Shown here: positions 13,277 through 15,122 of the stretch, one piece after another
Position numbering within the stretch: position 1 is the first letter of the stretch
Layout of the letters: the number at the start of each line of letters is the position of its first letter
Origin: Moraxellaceae bacterium
Lineage (GTDB): Bacteria; Pseudomonadota; Gammaproteobacteria; Pseudomonadales; Moraxellaceae
DNA length: 15,122 nt
NCBI GenBank assembly: GCA_014378805.1
Contig: JACMMY010000060.1
Coordinates: 1 to 15,122, forward strand
Direction: 5' to 3'
Position numbers and translations under genes: made by a program
Notes under the pieces: model-generated
The model's database searches: none
Seen by the model: only the letters and a program-made list of their open reading frames with translations
Told to the model about the DNA's origin: nothing

Positions 13277-14266
13277 ATGCTAGATACAATTCAGTTGCTT
13301 GAGCAGACTAATTTTCCTTCAATTCGACGAGGTTTACTCAATACCTTACAAGTCAACTTGGGATATCTATGCAATCAATCTTGTGTGCATTGTCATGTTT
13401 CAGCGAGTCCATATCGTACTGAGATGATGTCGAGAGAGCTCATTGACTTGATTCCTAAGGTTTTATCCGCTCAAGAGATTAAGATTTTGGATTTAACGGG
13501 TGGTGCACCTGAAATGCATCAGGACTTTAGGTATCTTGTCCAAATGGCACGTCAAGAAGGCGTTAAGGTGATTGATCGCTGTAATCTGACTATTTTAAGT
13601 GAGCCTGGGTATGAGTCACTGGCGGAATTTTTAGCGATTCATGAAGTTGAGATTGTTGCTTCATTGCCTTGTTATTCATTGGAAAATGTCGATAAACAAC
13701 GTGGAAAAGGCACGTTTGATAAAAGTATATCTGGCCTAAAAACATTGAATGCTTTGGGTTATGGCGTCGCTGGTTCAAATTTAACCTTGAACTTAGTATA
13801 TAACCCTCAAGGGGCAAGTCTGCCCCCTAATCAAGTTACACTGGAGCAAGACTATAAACGTGAGTTATTTGAAAATTTTGGGATTGAGTTTAATCAGTTG
13901 TTTACCTTGGCAAATATGCCAATACAGCGCTTTGGTTCTGTCCTACTTTCTAAGGGGCAATTTCACCCTTATATGCAATTGTTAAAAGATAGTTTTTCCT
14001 CAGATAATTTGGCTGGGGTAATGTGTCTGAACACGGTCAGTGTCGATTGGCTTGGCAATTTGTATGACTGTGATTTTAATCAACAACTCTCAATGGCTAT
14101 ATCAGATCCACACATCAAGCACTTAAGGGATTTATTAACTCGAAACATGGATGGCGCAGCGATTCGAGTTGCCGATCATTGTTATGGCTGTACTGCTGGA
14201 CAGGGAAGTAGTTGTGGTGGTGCGTTAACCGAAGCATCAAAAAGTGGCTTGAAGTTAACATCATGA
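13277..14266 (+). CDS. arsS: Arsenosugar biosynthesis radical SAM protein ArsS
   Basis: A 329-residue radical SAM enzyme. In arsenosugar synthesis ArsS is thought to join the 5'-deoxyadenosyl group of SAM to a dimethylated arsenical. The radical SAM cluster motif CX3CX2C is Cys32, Cys36 and Cys39 (CNQSCVHC), with DLTGGAPE (72-79) as the SAM-contacting GGE-like motif. The second half has the Cys-rich family signature: Cys102 (DRCNLTIL), Cys132 (PCYS), Cys250 and Cys265 (LYDCDFNQQ), and the end HCYGCTAGQGSSCGGAL (Cys302, Cys305, Cys313), probably ligands of an additional cluster. Some relatives are annotated as selenoproteins, but here every such position is a TGT or TGC cysteine codon. AAGGGA stands 6 bases before the ATG. 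The stop codon overlaps the next start (ATGA), so the two are translationally coupled. Confidence 0.9.
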   Translation: MLDTIQLLEQTNFPSIRRGLLNTLQVNLGYLCNQSCVHCHVSASPYRTEMMSRELIDLIPKVLSAQEIKILDLTGGAPEMHQDFRYLVQMARQEGVKVIDRCNLTILSEPGYESLAEFLAIHEVEIVASLPCYSLENVDKQRGKGTFDKSISGLKTLNALGYGVAGSNLTLNLVYNPQGASLPPNQVTLEQDYKRELFENFGIEFNQLFTLANMPIQRFGSVLLSKGQFHPYMQLLKDSFSSDNLAGVMCLNTVSVDWLGNLYDCDFNQQLSMAISDPHIKHLRDLLTRNMDGAAIRVADHCYGCTAGQGSSCGGALTEASKSGLKLTS

Positions 14267-15122
14267 AAAAAATTATAATCATTATTATTTTCGGAATTCT
14301 GGTTATTGCTCCATTTTTTGCATTTGGATTGAATGATTTATTAACACTACAGGGCATACAGGCTCACTTAGGTGAATTTTACACTCGGCGCGATCAATCT
14401 CCACTTATTGTCGGTGGCATATTTTTTGTTGCTTATGTTTTGATTACTGGGTTTTCGCTGCCTGGTGCTGCGATTATGACTTTATTAGCCGGTGCTTTGT
14501 TTGGGTTGTTCTGGGGGACATTACTGGCTTCTTTTGCGTCAAGTATCGGTGCATTACTGGCTTTTCTTGCATCTCGTTTTATGCTTCGAGATGCGCTGGA
14601 AAAAAGATTTGGTGAAAAGCTTAAAGCGGTTAATCAAGGGATTGAGAGAGATGGCGCTTTTTATTTATTTGCGTTGCGGCTGATGCCATTGTTTCCATTT
14701 TTTTTAGTGAATATTCTCATGGGGCTCAGTCCCATCAAAGCGCGAACTTATTATTGGGTGAGTCAGATTGGAATGTTTCTTGGCACTTTAGTTTATGTGA
14801 ATGGAGGTACCCAAATATCACAGATTAAAAATCTAAGAGACATTGTATCGCCATCTTTGCTTGGTTCATTCGTACTACTCGCTGTTTTTCCTCTCGTTGC
14901 AAAAAGAATTTTAGATTACACAAATCGCCGTCGAATCTACAAGACGTGGCAGAAACCGAAGACGTTTGATCGTAATCTTGTGGTGATTGGCGCTGGTGCA
15001 GCTGGACTTGTGACCTCTTACATTGCGGCTGTTTTACGGGCAAAAGTGACTTTGGTTGAAGCACATAAAATGGGTGGTGATTGTCTGAATTATGGCTGTA
15101 TACCAAGCAAAGCATTAATTAA
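14263..15122 (+). CDS. TVP38/TMEM64 membrane protein fused to FAD-dependent oxidoreductase (5' part, runs off the window)
   Basis: The 286 codons seen here begin with ATG overlapping the arsS stop. Residues 5-23 are a hydrophobic segment. Residues about 45-215 form the TVP38/TMEM64 (SNARE-associated/DedA-like) domain, with GFSLPGAAIMTLLAGALFG, a glycine-rich re-entrant region, and FALRLMPLFPFFLVNILMG (136-154). From about 237 a class I pyridine nucleotide-disulfide oxidoreductase starts: VVIGAGAAGLV (240-250, FAD site) and GGDCLNYGCIPSKALI, with the redox-active pair Cys274/Cys279 (CX4C), as in mercuric reductase and dihydrolipoamide dehydrogenase. The rest of that domain lies beyond 15122. 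Such fusions are known in bacteria and cyanobacteria, but the substrate is undefined. Coupling to arsS suggests reduction of an arsenical or of a disulfide at the membrane, which is inference. Confidence 0.85.
   Translation, partial: MKKIIIIIIFGILVIAPFFAFGLNDLLTLQGIQAHLGEFYTRRDQSPLIVGGIFFVAYVLITGFSLPGAAIMTLLAGALFGLFWGTLLASFASSIGALLAFLASRFMLRDALEKRFGEKLKAVNQGIERDGAFYLFALRLMPLFPFFLVNILMGLSPIKARTYYWVSQIGMFLGTLVYVNGGTQISQIKNLRDIVSPSLLGSFVLLAVFPLVAKRILDYTNRRRIYKTWQKPKTFDRNLVVIGAGAAGLVTSYIAAVLRAKVTLVEAHKMGGDCLNYGCIPSKALI

Noticed and set aside
14825..15115. 96-codon - strand frame at the right edge
   Set aside because: It lies antisense to the clear FAD-binding domain of the fusion protein and has no family features.
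1..15122. tRNA or rRNA genes, CRISPR arrays, insertion sequences, integrase or attachment sites
   Set aside because: None was recognised on either strand by reading. Short repeats found are hairpins or operators and not arrays.

Overview
The window looks like a chromosomal segment of a gammaproteobacterium, most probably a member of the Moraxellaceae close to Acinetobacter. The grounds are a single isc operon ordered iscR-iscS-iscU-iscA-hscB-hscA-fdx with no iscX after fdx, a membrane-anchored class III adenylate cyclase facing fdx, a HIT protein of the gammaproteobacterial kind, and moderately AT-rich sequence. This placement comes from gene content and protein motifs read by eye, not from a database search.

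Left part (1-2693, + strand). A possible gene tail (1-42) is followed by a broken lipoprotein gene of the YXWGXW-repeat type (127-467), which has an in-frame TGA and a later frameshift. Then come a HIT-family hydrolase (613-1047), two inverted repeats, and a 489-residue adenylate cyclase (1224-2693).

Centre (2726-8592, - strand). This is a complete iron-sulphur assembly operon. IscS supplies sulphur from cysteine, IscU is the scaffold, HscA/HscB release the cluster by acting on the LPPVK motif of IscU, IscA is an A-type carrier, and Fdx supplies electrons. IscR, the first gene, is the [2Fe-2S] repressor. Its promoter at 8559-8592 is overlapped by a 25-bp sequence that fits the type 1 IscR operator closely, so the E. 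coli-style feedback loop appears conserved. Inverted repeats flank iscU on both sides, and one of them encloses the iscU stop codon.

Right part (8593-15122) has an accessory character. It holds a VOC/glyoxalase-family pseudogene with at least four frameshifts (8706-9119), a TetR/AcrR regulator of the WHG type with two operator-like sites spaced exactly 30 bp apart, a methylthioadenosine phosphorylase-like gene on the - strand, and a rightward group. That group is a lone FAD oxidoreductase of the type often fused to SelD, the radical SAM enzyme ArsS of arsenosugar biosynthesis, and, overlapping arsS by 4 bp, a TVP38/TMEM64-FAD oxidoreductase fusion cut by the window edge.

The most interesting proposal is that this is an arsenosugar-type pathway. 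ArsS would attach the 5'-deoxyadenosyl group of SAM to a methylated arsenical, and the nearby MTAP-like phosphorylase would remove adenine from the resulting 5'-arsinoyl nucleoside to give an activated sugar phosphate. The methyltransferase (arsM) and any glycosyltransferases are not in the window and are predicted beyond its right edge. No RNA gene, CRISPR array, insertion sequence or integrase was found.
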